NCBI GenBank assembly: GCA_037893245.1
Contig: JBAIAA010000806.1
Location: 682,001 to 746,000 of the forward strand
Source of the DNA: Crossaster papposus
Taxonomy: Eukaryota; Echinodermata; Asteroidea; Velatida; Solasteridae
Direction: 5' to 3'
Length of the DNA: 64,000 nt
Shown here: piece after piece, positions 60,501-64,000 of the stretch
How positions within the stretch are numbered: the stretch's first letter is position 1
Layout of the letters: each line of letters begins with the position of its first letter
Notes under the pieces: generated by a model
The model's database searches: none
What the model was told of the DNA's origin: nothing
Seen by the model: the letters and a program-made list of their open reading frames with translations, nothing else
Position numbers and translations under genes: made by a program

Positions 60501-63500
60501 ATATTTCTTATGCACACTTCTTTTCCTTTACATATTTCTTATGCACACTTCTTTCCTTTTACATATTTCTTATGCACACTTCTTTCCCTTTACATATTTC
60601 TTATGCACACTTCTTTCCCTTTACATATTTCTTATGCACACTTCTTTCCCTTTACATATTTCTTATGCACACTTCTTTCCCTTTACATATTTCTTATGCA
60701 CACTTCTTTCCCTTTACATATTTCTTATGCACACTTCTTTCCCTTTACATATTTCTTATGCACACTTCTTTCCCTTTACATATTTCTTATGCACACTTCT
60801 TTCCCTTTACATATTTCTTATGCACACTTCTTTCCCTTTACATATTTCTTATGCACACTTCTTTCCCTTTACATATTTCTTATGCACACTTCTTTCCCTT
60901 TACATATTTCTTATGCACACTTCTTTCCCTTTACATATTTCTTATGCACACTTCTTTCCCTTTACATATTTCTTATGCACACTTCTTTCCCTTTATATAT
61001 TTCTTATGCACACTTCTTTCCCTTTACATATTTCTTATGCACACTTCTTTCCCTTTACATATTTCTTATGCACACTTCTTTCCCTTTACATATTTCTTAT
61101 GCACACTTCTTTCCCTTTACATATTTCTTATGCACACTTCTTTCCTTTTACATATTTCTTATGCACACTTCTTTCCCTTTACATATTTCTTATGCACACT
61201 TCTTTCCCTTTACATATTTCTTATGCACACTTCTTTCCCTTTACATATTTCTTATGCACACTTCTTTCCCTTTACATATTTCTTATGCACACTTCTTTCC
61301 CTTTACATATTTCTTATGCACACTTCTTTCCCTTTACATATTTCTTATGCACACTTCTTTCCCTTTACATATTTCTTATGCACACTTCTTTCCCTTTACA
61401 TATTTCTTATGCACACTTCTTTCCCTTTACATATTTCTTATGCACACTTCTTTCCCTTTACATATTTCTTATGCACACTTCTTTCCCTTTACATATTTCT
61501 TATGCACACTTCTTTCCCTTTACATATTTCTTATGCACACTTCTTTCCCTTTACATATTTCTTATGCACACTTCTTTCCCTTTACATATTTCTTATGCAC
61601 ACTTCTTTCCCTTTACATATTTCTTATGCACACTTCTTTCCCTTTACATATTTCTTATGCACACTTCTTTCCCTTTACATATTTCTTATGCACACTTCTT
61701 TCCCTTTACATATTTCTTATGCACACTTCTTTCCCTTTACATATTTCTTATGCACACTTCTTTCCCTTTACATATTTCTTATGCACACTTCTTTCCCTTT
61801 ACATATTTCTTATGCACACTTCTTTCCCTTTACATATTTCTTATGCACACTTCTTTCCCTTTACATATTTCTTATGCACACTTCTTTCCCTTTACATATT
61901 TCTTATGCACACTTCTTTCCCTTTACATATTTCTTATGCACACTTCTTTCCCTTTACATATTTAACTCGAGGGCTTGTTCCGACATCAGGTGTTTATTTC
62001 TTATGCACACTTCTTTCCCTTTACATATTTCTTATGCACACTTCTTTCCCTTTACATATTTCTTATGCACACTTCTTTCCCTTTACATATTTCTTATGCA
62101 CACTTCTTTCCCTTTACATATTTCTTATGCACACTTCTTTCCCTTTACATATTTCTTATGCACACTTCTTTCCCTTTACATATTTCTTATGCACACTTCT
62201 TTCCCTTTACATATTTCTTATGCACACTTCTTTCCCTTTACATATTTCTTATGCACACTTCTTTCCCTTTACATATTTCTTATGCACACTTCTTTCCCTT
62301 TACATATTTCTTATGCACACTTCTTTCCCTTTACATATTTCTTATGCACACTTCTTTCCCTTTACATATTTAACTCGAGGGCTTGTTCCGACATCAGGTG
62401 TTTATTTCTTATGCACACTTCTTTCCCTTTACATATTTCTTATGCACACTTCTTTCCCTTTACATATTTAACTCGAGGGCTTGTTCCGACATCAGGTGTT
62501 TATTTCTTATGCACACTTCTTTCCCTTTACATATTTCTTATGCACACTTCTTTCCCTTTACATATTTCTTATGCACACTTCTTTCCCTTTACATATTTCT
62601 TATGCACACTTCTTTCCCTTTACATATTTCTTATGCACACTTCTTTCCCTTTACATATTTCTTATGCACACTTCTTTCCCTTTACATATTTCTTATGCAC
62701 ACTTCTTTCCCTTTACATATTTCTTATGCACACTTCTTTCCCTTTACATATTTAACTCGAGGGCTTGTTCCGACATCAGGTGTTTATTTCTTATGCACAC
62801 TTCTTTCCCTTTACATATTTCTTATGCACACTTCTTTCCCTTTACATTTTTCTTATGCACACTTCTTTCCCTTTACATATTTAACTCGAGGGCTTGTTCC
62901 GACATCAGGTGTTTATTTCTTATGCACGCTTCTTTCCCTTTAAATATTTCTTATGCACACTTCTTTCCCTTTACATATTTCTTATGCACACTTCTTTCCC
63001 TTTACATATTTAACTCGAGGGCTTGTTCCGACATCAGGTGTTTATTTCTTATGCACACTTCTTTCCCTTTACATATTTCTTATGCACACTTCTTTCCCTT
63101 TACATATTTCTTATGCACACTTCTTTCCCTTTACATATTTAACTCGAGGGCTTGTTCCGACATCAGGTGTTTATTTCTTATGCACACTTCTTTCCCTTTA
63201 CATATTTCTTATGCACACTTCTTTCCCTTTACATATTTCTTATGCACACTTCTTTCCCTTTACATATTTATTATGCACACTTCTTTCCCTTTACATATTT
63301 CTTATGCACACTTCTTTCCCTTTACATATTTCTTATGCACACTTCTTTCCCTTTACATATTTCTTATGCACACTTCTTTCCCTTTACATATTTCTTATGC
63401 ACACTTCTTTCCCTTTACATATTTCTTATGCACACTTCTTTCCCTTTACATATTTCTTATGCACACTTCTTTCCCTTTACATATTTCTTATGCACACTTC

Positions 63501-64000
63501 TTTCCCTTTACATATTTCTTATGCACCCTTCTTTCCCTTTACATATTTCTTATGCACACTTCTTTCCCTTTACATATTTCTTATGCACACTTCTTTCCCT
63601 TTACATATTTCTTATGCACACTTCTTTCCCTTTACATATTTCTTATGCACACTTCTTTCCCTTTACATATTTCTTATGCACACTTCTTTCCCTTTACATA
63701 TTTCTTATGCACACTTCTTTCCCTTTACATATTTCTTATGCACACTTCTTTCCCTTTACATATTTCTTATGCACACTTCTTTCCCTTTACATATTTCTTA
63801 TGCACACTTCTTTTCCTTTACATATTTCTTATGCACACTTCTTTCCTTTTACATATTTCTTATGCACACTTCTTTCCCTTTACATATTTCTTATGCACAC
63901 TTCTTTCCCTTTACATATTTCTTATGCACACTTCTTTCCCTTTACATATTTCTTATGCACACTTCTTTCCCTTTACATATTTCTTATGCACACTTCTTTC
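51533..64000 (+). repeat. Satellite array, section 4 (mostly 31-bp units; 6,357-bp higher-order repeat)
   Basis: B inserts are sparse here: 51,533, 51,971, 52,317, 52,663, 53,040, 56,176, 57,266, 57,890, 58,328, 58,674, 59,020, 59,397, then denser again from 61,975. The group at 51,533-53,040 repeats at 57,890-59,397 with a constant offset of 6,357 bp. Shared variants fall at the same offset (TTATACACAC at 52,181/58,538, a GCGGCAGG form of B at 51,533/57,890, GCAGAC near 53,599/59,956). Long stretches are pure 31-bp tandem. The array runs off the window. Confidence 0.95.

Noticed and set aside
20990-62943. Very long plus-strand open frames (up to about 1,870 codons) reading FLCTLLSLYI, SYAHFFPFTY and FLMHTSFPLHI repeats
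   Set aside because: They arise because the 31-bp unit has no stop in any plus-strand frame and 31 is not a multiple of three, so all frames cycle through the same three peptides. Frames end only where a B insert supplies a TAA. There is no start context, no splice logic and no variation pattern of coding sequence.
21083-64000. CRISPR or telomere repeat
   Set aside because: There are no spacers: the B inserts are all the same sequence. The unit is not TTAGGG-like or any simple telomere motif.

Overview
The window looks like nuclear DNA of an animal, most likely a marine invertebrate. It has GT-AG introns, a complete Ty3/gypsy (metavirus-type) retrotransposon, foldback and MITE-like DNA elements, a minisatellite and a very large satellite array. 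Nothing bacterial is visible. The species cannot be named from the sequence alone.

Layout. (1) 1-8,203: the 3' part of a plus-strand host gene, modelled as four exons that all join in phase 0 (1-195, 516-683, 1,938-2,099, 7,817-8,203). Its last intron is about 5.7 kb and holds a 4.0-kb foldback element (2,320-6,321). That element has 1.33-kb inverted arms, each carrying a copy of the same 254-bp MITE-like element. The same intron also holds a 727-bp inverted-repeat element (6,453-7,179) with a 65-bp-stem hairpin inside. (2) 8,204-9,712: intergenic DNA. (3) 9,713-11,865: a 42-bp minisatellite with a uniform core and decayed edges. (4) About 12,308-20,780: a minus-strand Ty3/gypsy element. In its own direction it reads candidate 5' LTR, primer-binding site, gag, a -1 frameshift signal, pol (protease, reverse transcriptase, RNase H, integrase), then an SGNH/GDSL-type hydrolase ORF where retroviruses carry env, a polypurine-like tract, and the first 28 bp of a 3' LTR. 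(5) 20,780-21,082: two 104-bp direct repeats, each with inverted ends. (6) 21,083-64,000, running off the window: a satellite array of about 43 kb.

The satellite has a 31-bp unit (A) and a 67-bp unit (B = A plus a fixed 36-bp insert). Wherever I measured it, the distance between successive B inserts is 67+31n. The string of n values acts as a barcode and shows nested higher-order repeats of 1,368, 3,097, 6,357 and 11,423 bp. A 203-bp non-satellite island at 49,430 splits the array.

The retrotransposon ORFs are intact and form a coherent expression unit: Gag, Gag-Pol by -1 frameshifting, and a third ORF with a good splice acceptor just upstream. The two points that most deserve follow-up are the SGNH hydrolase apparently captured between pol and the 3' LTR, and the quantised, hierarchical structure of the satellite.
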